From Fasciolopsis buskii (Eukaryota > Platyhelminthes > Trematoda > Plagiorchiida > Fasciolidae), in contig LUCM01005801.1 in NCBI GenBank assembly GCA_008360955.1, forward strand, positions 51,203 to 115,202: a DNA stretch of 64,000 bases, written 5' to 3'. The notes beneath the pieces are model-generated. The model saw only the letters and a list, made by a program, of their open reading frames with translations. It was not told the origin of the DNA and did not search any database. Of the stretch, positions 23,563 through 36,325 are shown one piece after another. The position numbers and the translations under genes are program-made. How positions within the stretch are numbered: position 1 is the first letter of the stretch; each line of letters starts with the position of its first letter.

Positions 23563-23898
23563 TGTAATATTTGGACTTGTAATTAGCGTACGGAATCCGG
23601 CCACTCACGGTTACCAACGGATACGAATTACCAGTAAGTACTGAATTAGCTTGACCCAATCTGCGCGAATGAAATCAACAAGAAGACCACAACAGAACAG
23701 AAACAAGTCCGAGTTGTATTTACAGTGCATGGATTTATATACATTGTTGGAAATGTTCGAAATGGCGGAATCCATCCCGTCCGTAGACTTATCGGAATGT
23801 TTAGATTTCACGATCGTTTGTCGTTAAGGTCCTCACCGGCCGTTTGTCTAGGTAGGCCAGCATGAAGCTGTGGCTAACTGCATCACGTAACCTGTAAG
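23563..23898 (+). repeat. Interspersed repeat R2, copy 2 (possible solo LTR)
   Basis: Partner of 5683-6023, same orientation, diverged by substitutions and small indels. It starts TGTAATATTTGGACTTG and ends near CACGTAACCTGTAAG. The shared core includes CATGGATTTATATACATTG. The flanking sequences of the two copies are unrelated, consistent with independent insertions. Confidence 0.75.
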
Positions 23899-26150
23899 TA
23901 AAATCCCACCGCTCGAGGGCTTCCCAGGAGGACTGGTTTATTTACTTCGACAGCGGCTGTAAGTAATTCCCTGGCCCTTTTGTCTGGTAGACACAGTCCT
24001 GGTCCAGGATTCAAGCACAGAATACTTAGGGTAGAAACCGCGCGATTATCGCTTTTAAAATCAAGTGAGACATGGCTCCTGACAACAGTTTGAATAACGG
24101 TTTGCGTACGATTATTAGCACGAGGGGCTGCAGAGGTCTGTTGGCGGCAGTCATCGGCAAACCTGTACAACCGATCCGTGTGTGCATAACTTGGTCAAAT
24201 ATACATATTTTATATTTTCGATGTTGTTTTCTGTTCTGGTTACCAAGAGAAATGTTCCGACAGCAAACCTATTGCCGCGCTATTCCCGGTGAGGTGAGCT
24301 TCAGTACAATGGGAACATGAAACCATGGAAAGCTGACGTTCATGATTTCGGACCAGAAACGTTGATCGTACGCCACCTACTATTAGTTATCTCGTTACTT
24401 ATACAGTTTCAAATAAATTTGTTTAGCATATTCGACTTTGGCAAGGAGGAAGTATTGCCCACTTGCTGTTCCTTTTTAAAAAGGCGTTCATTTGTGACAG
24501 ACCAGCTTCTTAAAGCTCGTTATACTTGAAGTCTCGTATTACTCAGCAGCCACTGCGAAAAATATCTACTGACTTCGCGGTATTGAATCTTGCTTCTTGA
24601 GTAACACGTCCAAGGGGGACTATTGAAATCTGCATCAACTTCTCATGTATCAGCGTAAACAAGATCAAGTACATCGGGTCGATTACACTGAACTACGGGT
24701 GAGTGGTTTGGTCAGGTAATCAACGCGGTCAAACGGTTCGAATAAAGTTGAATTCGATGTCTTATCTGATGATCCCGAGACGAACCACATGGTGACGGAT
24801 ACGGAGGGGGTAAATTCGAGGACCTAAAATATCGACGAAAATGGACTATATTGTTCAAATCGAAACAGGAAAATAAGATCCGCGCGTGAAATCGTTGAAC
24901 TATTTATACCCAACAGCCTTATTTATTGTCTCTTGGTGTTGAGAAAGTAGTGTCAGTTTCCATTTATTTTTGTCACTTTTGTTTTGGAAGTCTGTTGTTT
25001 TGGACACGTCACAGTTCAAATACCCCTTTTGTATTTGGAACAGTCGAATATTACTCGATCACTTTAGATCACCAAGCCACGGGTGAGATTTGGATGGACG
25101 ATCAAGACCGCACAGTTTCCAGATAACTCGGAGATGTTCAGAAGTCCGCCGAGTTGCCAAAATAATTCCTATCGTCCAGTCTATGCATTCGATGGCTCAG
25201 TGAATGATCTGTTTGAGAGGAATATCAAGGCGTTTAAACCATTTGCGATTCAGATTCGAAAATGTTCATCACTGATCCGTCAGATATTATACTGGAGTCG
25301 AAGGCGGCACCAGGTAAGTCAATTCGAAGTTAGGGGATTCAATTTTTACCATCAAGATCGATGAAATGGCTTGCATATCGCAATCCGATCCCCCCTTGAA
25401 CACCGCAATGTCTAGTTTACCATTTGTTTCTCACTCAAGTCGATCTGAAACACGACAAGCCTGTAATGGAACAAGAACCTTGTGCATTTGTCCAGCTAGA
25501 CATTTAGGTGGTCGATAACCAGATTCGTATATTCCTGGGGAAGAAAAGATGCGAAATTTGGGTGCGTGCAAGGAACAGCCTTGGGTCACTTCAGCCCACA
25601 CTAATCAATGATTTATAGGGAGATATAAAATACACTTTCTAGGTAGATGACAATGGATCGATTATCCGCACGGATCTGCAAGGCGAATTTCTACGGGATG
25701 ATTCGTGTCAGTGATTATCTCGGTGGGAATCGCACCATGGACCTTGCCAAGTTAGAATGCAATGGGATGAGTAAATTGTTCTCATGAATGACAATACAGA
25801 GTGACAAAACTCAAGCTATTTGGAAAATAACTTAAAACCTTTTGGAAAACACAAGAGGAGCATGTAGGCTTTGAGATAGGACACAAGTGACACCTAAATT
25901 TTGGTAAGTCTAGCATGCAGGGCATGATACAAGCGACGCGAAACACAAAGATGGGAGTTTGATTCTCTAATGACACACCTTACATGTCTGATCGAATATC
26001 ACACCTAGGCACTTGAATGAGTCCAAATCACCCAACCGGTTCCCGCTCCCCGAAATCCCTAATACGTACTAAACAGTAAACGAAATCCGGAAGCTTGCAC
26101 CCACTTAGTTAACCTTCCATTCGCTGTGATACTCATCGACCGAATAATGA
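23899..26150. other. No supported gene
   Basis: 2.25 kb of short unrecognised frames (the longest at 23883-24170 minus, 25083-25364 plus). FADD in the minus frame at 24160 is isolated and not accompanied by other RT motifs. Confidence 0.5.
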
Positions 26151-26176
26151 CATTAGTAATAATAATAATAATAATG
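26151..26176. repeat. (AAT)n microsatellite
   Basis: TAGTAATAATAATAATAATAAT run of seven or so units. It produces an Ile-rich minus frame that is not a gene. Confidence 0.9.
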
Positions 26177-27155
26177 TTGGTAGTAATATTGCTGATAGCA
26201 CTGGCAGCTGAATTGCCGAGGCAACATTTGCAGTAGCTGCCAAATGCGACATTTGTACGGGAGTCCATGGAAAACTCACACTTGAACGGTATTCTTTCTC
26301 ATTAGACAGCAGTGAGATCAGACAAAAGAGGGCGGTAAGAAAACAAAACCTTTTACCATGAACTACAGTCCCAGATTTTTATGTAGTCTCGCCAGTAGTA
26401 AGATGCAGTCAGTAGGCAGAACTCCAGGGTCAGTTTTCCCCACCAATTGTCAGGGTCTTGAGACACAAGTGAACGAATTTTCAAGGGATTAAACAGCTAG
26501 AAAATTGTCTTGTCATTTCACCTCTGACATTTTCACAGACCGACATTATTCACGGAGGTTTTGTGAGTTTTTCTTTGTGTTCCCATGAAATAAGGGAAGC
26601 ATTGTTGGCGGACTATTCATTTCCACTTGAAGTGAACAATTCTATTCCGTGCAAATTTGCCCTCCCAGATATGATCACACCGATTGTCCAGGTGATCGAT
26701 AGTCATTCGTTCCGATGTGGGATGCCATTAAAGGCACAGACTGCCAGTTAACCTTTCCAATGTACTTTACTAATTTGAACGAAATGTCACCGTTGGGCCT
26801 TATCATCATAACTAAGGTTAACTTTCGGTTCCCATCGCAATTTAGTCAATACTACTTGCATCTCCCTTCGCCTCCTAGAAACTCACTTAAGTCTGTCTTA
26901 TCACTCTCTCTTATCACACAATTGTAGCAAAACAATATTCCGAAACGTCCATGAGATGTGTTTATCAGATCACCTGAAATTTGACCTTGACATTCCAGGC
27001 CCTGTTGCTCATTTGTGTGTTTCAATCTGTGGTTGCGTGTGCTTGCTTGCTTCCGTGCGTGCGTGCATGTATGAATGTCCGCGTTTGTCCGTAGGATCAG
27101 CGAACAAAGTGACTGCCCGTTGAAATCGAGAGTCATGTGCATGATATTTCTACTT
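26177..27155. other. No supported gene
   Basis: About 1 kb of unremarkable sequence. A short GTGC/TTGC-rich patch lies at 27035-27070. Confidence 0.45.
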
Positions 27156-27331
27156 AGTTTTTTCTTCTACTTTCCTTAATAATGAAATAACAATGTACAC
27201 CATCTTCATGAAGGCGGTCTCGGTCAGCATGGGGAGGCCAAGTGAGGAAACTGATCCATGATGGAAGGATTCGTTCCTACGACCTTCCAGTAGAAATGCC
27301 CTGCGGCTGACCGTCTAACCACCACCGGCCT
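27156..27331 (-). repeat. SINE S1, diverged
   Basis: Minus strand: GGCCGGTGGTGGTTAGACGGTCAGCC head, altered box B (GGAACGAATCC), body with CACTTGGCCTCCCC, and tail ATTAAGGAAAGTAGAAGAAAAAA. Substitutions in both promoter boxes mark it as old. Confidence 0.75.
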
Positions 27332-28851
27332 AGAGTGAATTTTCAGACGATCTGATTTTTATTCTATACATTCGAAAATATTTCGTTACCAATATAAATA
27401 ATGATTATTGTGGAAACTATCATTATGGGGTGAGAAGCGGCGTGGGTGATTTTCCTGCCGGATTTCCAAACCGATCGGGAGAACAGATTTAGTAGCTAGA
27501 TTCCGTCAACATTAATGTGGTCATCATTCAAACCGACGAGATTCTTGACAATTTCAACAACCCAGTGGTTTTTCACTGCGAAAATGAGTTACCATACAAT
27601 CGAGATTGTGACTTTCAAACTGACCGTGCAGATATACAAATATATTGTGTTTTGTCGTTCCGACTGTGCAGCGGTCACACCGTTAATTTTATTCTTTGCG
27701 TCCTGTAAGTTCGTCTCGATAATTCCTAGCCCACAAACACCGCAAAAGTAGTGGCCATTTGTTGCTGCCCAAAAACAACGGACTATTTGTTGACTGGGAT
27801 CAGTTTGAAAGCAACACAAGAGAGTTCGTTAGCACGAAATAGCATGCACAACGAAATCATAAAACTTCGGTTCTACTGGAATAGATCGATTGGAATATCA
27901 GGTTTTCGGTGCCAGACAAAGAATTGGATTTTTCAGACGAAAATACGACATTTAGTGTGACAATTAATAGTTATTAATTCTAAAAAGATGATTTTACGAA
28001 ACACGGCCTCCCTTTTGCCCGCATTAGACCTAAAAGTGATATAATTATCCCATAGCATTTTTACCCAAATTTGGCTTGTTTGTTGAAACAGTAACCCCTA
28101 CAATAATCCGGTAAATTTCACGAGAATCTTACAAGCAAAAGCGGGAAAATGTTTGAATTATATTATTTTGAAAGCCAGCTGCTAGAATACACAGAGTTTC
28201 TGCCACTGGTTTTGTGGAACAATGCCTGGCGGATCTGATAAATGCCGGGTGAACCCAAGTGTTTTAAAGGCCGACGAAATCGGGCACCACGCACACGTGA
28301 AATCACAACTAAGCAGAATGAGGACATGACTTTAATTGCAAGTAGTACCGCATACCGATGGGAGAACAAAATCTCCCCAGAAGCACACGGTATGTGTCGC
28401 GGTTATTGTTGGTGGTCAGATGGATTACCTATCCGATCCTTCGTTATTCAGTCATCCTTATACTTGTACACTCAGACACCGGCTGTTGGGACAGAATATC
28501 ACCTGAATCGCTGGGAGTGTGCATAGATGTTGGGTCCGTTTATGAACCACAACGATGATTTGTAGTCGACTGTTCATGGCTAGCCAACGAAAATCGTCCA
28601 CGAATCACCGCTCTGTTTCACGATTGGATTCACCATTCAACCTTATTCCTAGTAATTCAGACACTTGACTTTATTAAAGAGGCTTAACGATATCTTTAAC
28701 TGAACCTCCTCCCGTGCTCTGAATTTAAATTCACCCAAATGTCACGACGTTCCATTTTCACCATTAACGAGAGAATTGAACCAAAACCGTTTCAACGGTC
28801 CTCCTTTCAGCTTCTTCAAGAGTAGCGAATATATCTTCTCATCGCCTGCAG
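27332..28851. other. No supported gene
   Basis: 1.5 kb, short frames only (27515-27751, 28242-28526 and shadows). Unrecognised. Confidence 0.5.
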
Positions 28852-29007
28852 TCAAGTGGATGGCGTCCTGGCGTTCGGACGAGGTCGCTGGTTTGAGGCT
28901 TCCCACTGCCTGTCAACGTCCTCACTTGGCAGCTCTCTGATGGCCGCGGACCACTTCCTGAAAATAATGTGCATTGTCATTTCATCGATAAAGGGAGTAA
29001 AAGATTC
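28852..29007 (+). repeat. SINE S1, 5'-truncated or decayed head
   Basis: Box A region is lost. GTCCTGGCGTTCGGACGAGGTCGCTGG, a mutated box B (GGTTTGAGGCTTCCCAC), body CTCACTTGGCAGCTCTCTGATGG and GGCCGCGG, then tail CATCGATAAAGGGAGTAAAAGAT remain. The frame 28856-29185 is a by-product. Confidence 0.75.
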
Positions 29008-30754
29008 CAGACAAAAAGCCAAACATTTTGATATTCTATTTTTTGCAACTTCTCAATCTGCAAACGTTAACGATGTATCTTTTAAAGTCGGAAGACTGCT
29101 GCTTTCCTCGTTCGGGTTATGTTTACCCCCCGTACCTTGGAAATCCATCTGGTTTTACCGCCCTCGGGTACTTTTCCCGGTTTGACGCCAAAGCGATTTT
29201 CACAGGCCTATTGGATTTGTGAAAGCATGTTTCTAAATACGGTAACGTATCCAAAACCGCAGTTACCAACAAGATCCAAAACAAATACGGTGTTGCTTGT
29301 GGTAACTTTGTTTCGAAAACTGTCCCGGATACCCACCACCTTCAGGACGGTGCGTCAGTATCCTCCACATCTTCAAAGTTCCAAACCTCTTGTCCCTCTT
29401 CTTGCACTTCGACACGGCATGTTTCTGTTTTGCTAAATCGTACTCGTCTTTTTGTTGACCAGTGGTAAAAATACCGCAAGAATGAGTCATCTTTAGTGTT
29501 TATAATTAATTTCTATTGAAATTGTACATATGTAATATTATTTTTGCTTGCACACGCGGCGTAGAAGCCTGGAAATCCATCTGCTTTGGGCGCGCAAAGC
29601 GAATACCAACTTGGTTTGATTATGTGAGTGAACTCCAAAAGCGGGTCCGGATTCAGTTAGGCATCAACAAATTTAACCATTCGGGTCCACTACAGATTTG
29701 CAGTCCGGCAAACAGAGCTAGTTGCAAAACGCAGCTGCATAAAGTAGTAGTCGGCAGCTCATGTCATCATGACCTGTGGTATATGTCGTAACTAAGTCGA
29801 ATGTTTACGATTCTTCGCCGAGCGCATTGTTTACTAACAGGAAAACGAATAATTACTGGCCTTTCATCGAAATCTCTTAACACAAGAATTCCAGGTTCTG
29901 GACATATGCTAAGCTCTCCAGTGACATTGTGCTTCTTTTCAAACGGCCCAACTTGATTCCAACTGGGTGAAAATGTGGGCGCCTAGCCGATCATGCAGGT
30001 AAAATTGCTCTTTCCATACCGGCTTACACTTGGTCCAAAGGTACATTGTCATACTGCAGGATAAGACCCTAGGCGTGCTCATTAAGAATCGGATGTTGTT
30101 TTCTCAGTTCCCCTAAGTACACTTCATTAGGCCCAGTTTTATTTGAAGTCGCGTGCTAACTACCCTAGACAGTGCCTTGTATCAGTTCACCTTGATGGCG
30201 TCATGAGAATTACCGATCGATCGAAATGTTGAATGGCCTGAAACCAGTGGAATTTCTGAAAGAACTGATCGACCGAGTGACATTAGATAGAAATTTGAAT
30301 TTTCTCCACACGTCTTAACGATGCTTTGAAAAAATACACCTATACCCTAGAAGCAGCTGCAAATGATAAACTTTGAATGCAAGGGCTACATTTGATTTTT
30401 CTCTAAGGTTTATGTATAGTGGTGAGCTGGTTTATTTGCATACGAGGCTAACAGCGGGCGTGTTCATATCGAACAATTTGAAAACCGAAAACTTCATCAA
30501 AATAGGCATAACAAGATCTTTCGGGATCAAGCTGTTAAATGGAACGGTGCCTCTTTAGCTCTATGCTTAATTAAGTTGAATTTTATCTACAAAATCCCCA
30601 AACTAGCCATAGAAAAATCTGTGTTTTAAGGAGGGTGCACTATTGTATTTGGAGTGACGAAATCCTAAACGCACCTGGGATTTCATCCATTCGAATCAAC
30701 CTACAGAGACCACAAAATTTTCCAACTGATTCATCTTCCCACTGAAAATTACAG
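29008..30754. other. No supported gene
   Basis: 1.75 kb. Overlapping frames at 29028-29490 on both strands carry no recognisable domain. Confidence 0.5.
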
Positions 30755-30890
30755 AAATCAAATTGCCGTTTCGTCAGTGTTAAAAATCAGCAGCAGCGTG
30801 TATCTATTGTGACAGAATTAGGGCGCAAGCCTGGAAGAAACGATTGCGATTCGAATGCCTTAGCTATTAGGCTAGCCTGGATTTTGAAGA
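30755..30890 (-). mobile_element. Hammerhead SINE-like element, copy a3 (decayed)
   Basis: On the minus strand: GCCTAATAGCTAAGGCATTCGAATCGCAATCG head-like sequence, then a hammerhead relic: CTGCTGATTTTTAACACTGACGAAACGGC, in which CTGACGA has become CTGATTT while GAAAC (30772-30768) remains. It directly abuts the start of the gypsy remnant on the plus strand, so one inserted beside or into the other. Confidence 0.5.
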
Positions 30891-30895
30891 CCTTC

Positions 30896-31190
30896 AAACA
30901 TATGATTGCGTACGGAAACCGGACGTTTGATCAAAGCGAGCGAAACTGTTATACGACAATGACAGAATTATTGGCGTTAGTGCATTTTGCGAAACACTTT
31001 CGTCACTATTTTCTGGGAAGGAAGTTTGCAATAAAAACTGATCACTCGTCATTGAAGATATAACGCAATTTTAAAGGTCTTGACGGTCTAGTAGCTAGAT
31101 GACAAGGAAGTGTACAGGAACACGATTTTGAATGCACGCACATGGCGAGCAAAAAACGCCTTAATACTGACGAACTAGTGGGCTGACCTC
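30896..31190 (+). pseudogene. Gypsy RNase H domain, broken
   Basis: The frame reads MIAYGNRTFDQSERNCYTTM then ELLALVHFAKHFRHYFLGRK and KTDHSSLK, a clear match in pattern to Ty3/gypsy RNase H (YASRxLxxxExNYxxxExExLAxVxxxxxFRHYLxGxxFxxxTDHxxL). After the stop at 31061-31063 the same frame continues NFKGLDGLVAR and HDFECTHM, equivalent to the family's RWxxxLQEYDF stretch. The first 30 residues of the annotated-looking frame from 30809 come from the neighbouring hammerhead element, not from gypsy. Confidence 0.85.
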
Positions 31191-31276
31191 AACGCGATCA
31201 TGTGAATTGTCCTTGAGGTGTGGAGACGTGTACGCTTGCTGCCATGATACGAAGCTTAGAGTGCGAGGCGTGGTGA

Positions 31277-31930
31277 GTGGTGCAGGAGCAAGCCCCAGAT
31301 TTGAAGATTCTCTGTGATCACTTAAAAAATCACAAAGGGAGACCGCACCCTGATTTAATGAAAAGTAATAGCTGGGAAACAGCATGCCTCCCGTGGCCAT
31401 GGGACAAGATCCAGTTTGACAATAGTGTTATTTCCAAGATGGGCCGGTATACACTCGACGGATTGCAATGCCGGGATCTCAGGTAACCTGATTACTCAAA
31501 AATCTGCACACTCATCTAGGCCATACTGGTCAGAATAAACTAGAACAAATTATTATGTAACCATTTTGGTTGCTCCATCAGTAGCGCAATGCTTGCAATG
31601 CCCACTTAACATGCAGTTTGTGCACCGAAATCAAGTCCCCTTCCGTAGACATTGCGCACCTCTCCAGAGTCTAGTTACCGGGTGTCGAAACGAGATAGTG
31701 GCGATAGATTTATTGAGGTCATCACCTGATATGGTAAGAAGTGGCTACCATGGTTTGGTCCATATAGATCATTTTGCAAATTAGTGTGAAGTCTTCCAGC
31801 CACCAGCGCTGACTTCTTCGTCATTCGCAGCGGCCTTTTGTTACGTGGTTATCTCGTTGGAGTGTACCGCAGCAACTGCAGTCTAACCGCAGACCCAATA
31901 TCAAGACTACTCTGACGCAGGAGCTGTGCC
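31277..31930 (+). pseudogene. Gypsy integrase region, broken
   Basis: Segment 31277-31410 reads as the pol linker (APDLKILCDHLKNHKGRP). LHTHLGHTGQNKLEQ near 31500-31550 and CLQCP near 31590 fit the HH-CC zinc-binding part. NEIVAIDLL (about 31690) carries the first catalytic Asp, and LVHIDHFAN (about 31765) fits the conserved VMVDHFTKW position. The second catalytic region is altered (a stop replaces the HSDxG wording) near 31885. Several stops and at least one frame change interrupt it. Confidence 0.75.
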
Positions 31931-31960
31931 AGGTACCAGGATGTTGTAAGTCGCGTACCC

Positions 31961-32837
31961 ACATCATTGTTATTTCAATAATAAAATGAAGTAAGAGACA
32001 AAAGAAAAGAATGACCGTGCAAATCAGTGGTGAATAAGTGCCGAATAATTTGGCAAACCTCTGCAAGATGTTAATAGTCTGTCCCATTAGCCAAATGGCG
32101 GCGACTTTCAATAGGAAGTCGTTCATCCGGAGTTCGTGCCCCAGTCTGAGTACGGGTGATGTGCATTGCAGATGTTTCCTGACAGCTGTGTGAAACAGTT
32201 ATGGATTGTTTCAATGTTTTCATAGTGGTAAGGTAATTTGTGTTACCTCATGATAAACAACTTGTACCATCTAATTTCCAACTGAACCCATCAACCTTTG
32301 TTTTTTATGCATTCATATAACAGCGGAGTAGAGTTGTGGAAATTATTTCAAATAGAAGTACTTTATGGTTATTCCTCTTCAAGATTTTGCGGTTGCCTTA
32401 AAAGGGTTCCGAATTTCGAGGACCAACGGGCGTTATTCTATTACTTTAAAGTCATAATTTTTTGACAACAAATGCTCAAAAATCTTGCGGTATATTTCTT
32501 TTCAAACAGCAGTGAAAATGGAAACAGAGTGTTGTTGCAGTTAGGTGCACTCTGACTGTACTGACTTCCGCGCTCTTAAAGGGCCCTTTATTTGTACATT
32601 CTAATTGTATCCGTACGGTTTCTTTGGATAATCTGCTAAAGTTATGAGAGGAGGGACCCAAATGCATTTTCAAACAACCGGTTAGTTGCTAAGTTATGGA
32701 TGTCGATCGAATATCTTTAGGAGACAGTCATGCAATTGAAGAAAATGATCAAAGTCCAAATGATTTCCAAGGAGTGCGAAATTGTAAAATCTGCTCGTCA
32801 AAAGTCATTTATCTTTGTATTTATTTGTTATTCGTTA
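31961..32837. other. No supported feature
   Basis: Downstream of the gypsy remnant. I looked for an LTR-like repeat matching upstream sequence and saw none. Confidence 0.4.
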
Positions 32838-33001
32838 TCACTTAATCTCTTTATTAATAGAACAACATTGTGCATGATTCTCAGGAAGGGGCCACGAGCA
32901 ACAGGTGGTTGTCAAGTGATCCGTTGATCGGTGGAGGAACCGAACCCGCAATCTTCAGGTTGAGAGGCCAGCAAGTTGATTACTTGACCATCGCCGGTCA
33001 A
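32838..33001 (-). repeat. SINE S1, diverged
   Basis: Minus strand: GACCGGCGATGGTCAAGTAATC head, box B-like GGGTTCGGTTCC, shortened body with GGCCCCTTCCTGAGAATCATG, tail TATTAATAAAGAGATTAAG. The body contains rearranged sequence (an AACCACCTGTTGCTCG block). Confidence 0.75.
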
Positions 33002-33203
33002 CCACAACGACCAATTTGTTCGTTTTTATTTATATCAATCCAATTGAATTGTATGCTTAAATCGTCTTAGGACCTCTTTCTAGCAACAGTATGTGTAACA
33101 TCTAGATTTATTAAGAAGTTCTAGTCCCCTTCTGTTCTTTCACCTTCCGATGTCTAACTGTTCCTGTCGAAATTGCTCGTAATGACACTAGTTTTGGTCA
33201 TTG

Positions 33204-33369
33204 TCTTTTTATCTTTTATTTGCTTTATTAAAGAAATAACAATACATATCATTTTTCAGAAAAGGAGCCCCTGCCAAGTGGGGAGGTTGAGTGGTGGTGA
33301 GAAGATTCAAACCAGCGACCTTCACGTCCAAACACCACGGCCTTATCCGCTTGACTACTGCCGGCCAGA
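33204..33369 (-). repeat. SINE S1
   Basis: Minus strand: CCGGCAGTAGTCAAGCGGATAAGGCCGTGG head with good box A, mutated box B (GGTTTGAATCT), body CTCCCCACTTGGCAGG, tail AATAAAGCAAATAAAAGATAAAA. Same orientation as, and only 200 bases from, the preceding copy. Confidence 0.85.
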
Positions 33370-35087
33370 CCGGCGGCCTCCTCGGTGTGTTTAACTTTGT
33401 TTGTTTTGCCCTTGTGCTCTCTAGGGGATATTACTTTATGGACATTTGGTGCACTCACGGGTCACTTGACTTGAGGTGGCTTGATTTGTTACAGTTCACT
33501 TTCGGTTTATCGCTCACGTTGACCCACGGTAGATGTACCGTTCGTTTGCATTGATTTTTGGCTGTCACGCTCAGGCAAGTGTTTGTTGGGCTTGATCAAA
33601 AGTCCAGAACCTCTTTTATTTGTTTGAGCCGCGGGACAGGTATCTTTTATTTATTCCTTTTCGCCGAGAGTTCATTCCTACACATACTTTTGTCTTATTT
33701 TTTGACTGCCTTTTGGTTGGATAGTGACTGAGGCTCACTCACTGTCAAAGATGCGGTTGATATGTACATAATTTTTAACTCATGAACGGTACCGTAGAAT
33801 TTGTGGAACAATCTCATTTTGAGGAGCTATCCGATATGTGGGAAATTCAATTATGGACCAATCGCGCTGTGAATCACTGATCGACTTCATCCGGACCAAG
33901 ACTCGTGCGTTCGATTGCAACACCATGATTACTATACTATGCACAAGTTTTATCTCTTGTTTTCATTAGGAATACAATAGTAAAATGCATCGCATTATGT
34001 GAATGTAAAATTGCTTATTTCAACGACTTTCCAGCAGCAGTTTCCAGTGTAAGTCACAAAATTCGGATAATTTCAAGTACGGCAGGACATTCACACGCAT
34101 TTTTATTTGCAAAATAATGTTTGCATCTATACAGTTTCAAGGATTTAGTAATATATCCATTGTGATGTTAGTTTCTGGGTTTTCCACTGGTTTTCGGCTT
34201 GCACAGTCAGTGGGAAGTCCTCGAGAGGCGATCGGAAGTTGGCTGCGGAAGAGGCGTTCAGCCATAGAGGTGGAACCGATGAAATGGAATGCGGCTTGAA
34301 AAGGATTTCAATGGTAAAACAAAACGACAATGATCGCATCGTCACAAACTCTACAACCACCTATTCTAACCAAGACAACTTCCGGTCGATAATGACCACG
34401 AAGTATTTAACTGATGAGTTGCTACCCTTGAGTTTGCTGATCATCGATGCTCGAACGGGAAACGGAGGCCAAACTCTGAGCATACATAATTTCTTTAGGA
34501 ATATAAAACCAAGCATAAACAGACTTTGTTGAGTTTGTCCAACGAGCCAGTCAGTCGAAAGGCCAGCTTGTAAAATTGATTAGGTGGATGGATTGGTGTG
34601 TGGTGATTTAGCATATTTGATTGGCATGCAGACTTAGAAGAACTACATGTGTAAAACTGGAATGAAGACAGGACAACCCCTTCCGAAACATTATGTGCAA
34701 ATCGAAGCTTTGACAAGGGTTTGGCTTAAATCGCATGAAGCGTTGACAACCAGGGAAATTATTAGAAAGCAGACATACATTAGTCGAGTTAAGCCCGTCG
34801 CCAGCAAGGACCCGTAACGCCTTAGACATATCAGCATAGTTGAATGTATCATAGTAGCCGCTTAAAGAATGCCGTCAACTGAGAGGCATTTCTGATCAAG
34901 CAATAAAAGAAAAAAGTGAGTTTGGTGAATGTCTCGACACACTGGGCCAGGACGGCCTGAATCAAACTGGTTTGAGGTGGAGAAGGATGTCCTCTACTAA
35001 TTTGTTGAAACAACCTTTGTGACTTTAGCATATCGAATAGCCTGACGGCAACAGAAGTGCATGCTGCAAGGCAGAGGGTAGTTATCT
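33370..35087. other. No supported gene
   Basis: 1.7 kb. The frame 34239-34532 (97 codons, plus) and its minus-strand neighbours are unrecognised. Confidence 0.5.
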
Positions 35088-35261
35088 TCCTATTTTTTAC
35101 TTCCTTCATTAATTAAATAACACTGTACATCATTCTTCCGGGAGGGTGTCCCGGCCAACAGTGAAATGCCAAATGGGGAATTTGGCCGGAGGTGGGAGGA
35201 TTGGAACCCGCGACCTTCACGTCCAAACACCACGACCTTATCCGCTTGGCCACCGCCGGAA
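35088..35261 (-). repeat. SINE S1
   Basis: Minus strand: CCGGCGGTGGCCAAGCGGATAAGGTCGTGG head with intact box A, box B-like GGTTCCAATCC, a slightly duplicated body (two CCAAATTCCCCATTTGGC-like parts), tail TTAATGAAGGAAGTAAAAAAT. The minus frame at 35113-35466 runs through it and is not a gene. Confidence 0.88.
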
Positions 35262-36325
35262 CCACAGCGATCGAGCCCATGCCTCCAGGCGGTTGACTGA
35301 CTAGATATCTCACTAGTTCCCTATAACGGATGCTCTCAAGCCCGAGCGGAAATTGTGAATCAATAGCATGAGGAAACCGACAATCGAGTTCTTCACTATC
35401 GACAATTGTGGAACAAATCCTTTGACTTAACCCCACGTAAGTATTGATGAAATCTCCAAAACTCACGACGGTCCTTGTTTGCCTTCAGCATAAGGACGAA
35501 CAGTGACAAGGTTTGCGATCAAACAATCATCTGTCGTTATGTACGTCTGCTGTTCTTTTATGGCAACTCAGTGGCTTCGGCTGACGAGACTGAAATCTAT
35601 CATATTTGACTATATGCAGCTTTGACTGGACAAGACAAGCCAACACCATAGATGTTCGCCATAACCAAGATGGGCCATAACAGAAAAATATAGGGAGATG
35701 CGCCACTCCAATCACCTCTGGGAATCTCGTTAATTTTTCCGAATGGCAGTGACAATAAGAAATCTGCTTTCGGAAGTGCTTAGACATTTTATGACCAATC
35801 ATGGTAGACGTTAGGGACAGGTTTGACAGATGCCTGATCTGCTTTTCTCATTGGCTAACGGCAAACTATATGGAATAAGCTAGTGCCGTTCACACACCAG
35901 AAATTCCATTCAATTCTGGCTTAGAAACTGTCCACGTTCTGAAGCCCTACGTTGGTACGGAACAGAATATACAAGCAGCAAAGCTGAGATCATTCGGGCA
36001 AACAAGGGAAGATTTATCACAGGGCGGGGGAAAGCCAAGAGAGCACAGACGATAGCAACGAAAAGGAAATGTTACAGGCCTCGTTTTTTTTAGTTTACAT
36101 TCTATCAGAAAATGTAATAATATAGTTTGAAAAAGTAGGGTTTCGGGAAACTTGCACTACTGGTCAATGACATAGTTTATTGCTCCATCTCATTTGTCTT
36201 GGCAAGGAATTGGTCCAATGAAAACGATCTCAAGTCGTCAATATTGATAAAATCGTGTTCCGGTGAAAATAACTTTGCCGCTGCATAACGATTCCTAGTT
36301 ATCTTTCCTCCTTGCTACGCATAAT
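35262..36325. other. No supported gene
   Basis: 1.1 kb without recognised content. Confidence 0.45.

Larger units (their letters stand above)
30893..31960 (+). mobile_element. Ty3/gypsy retrotransposon remnant (RNase H to integrase)
   Basis: A pol fragment in the normal order for Ty3/gypsy: RNase H, linker, integrase zinc-binding part, integrase core. Frames are broken by stops (first at 31061-31063) and shifts. Upstream protease and RT, gag, and both LTRs are not seen. An intact element would encode reverse transcription and integration functions. This one cannot. It starts right after a hammerhead element relic on the other strand. Confidence 0.85.

Noticed and set aside
35578..35602. GGCTGACGAGACTGAAATC resembling a hammerhead core
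   Set aside because: The segment between core boxes is too short for stem II and no stem I or family flank is present.
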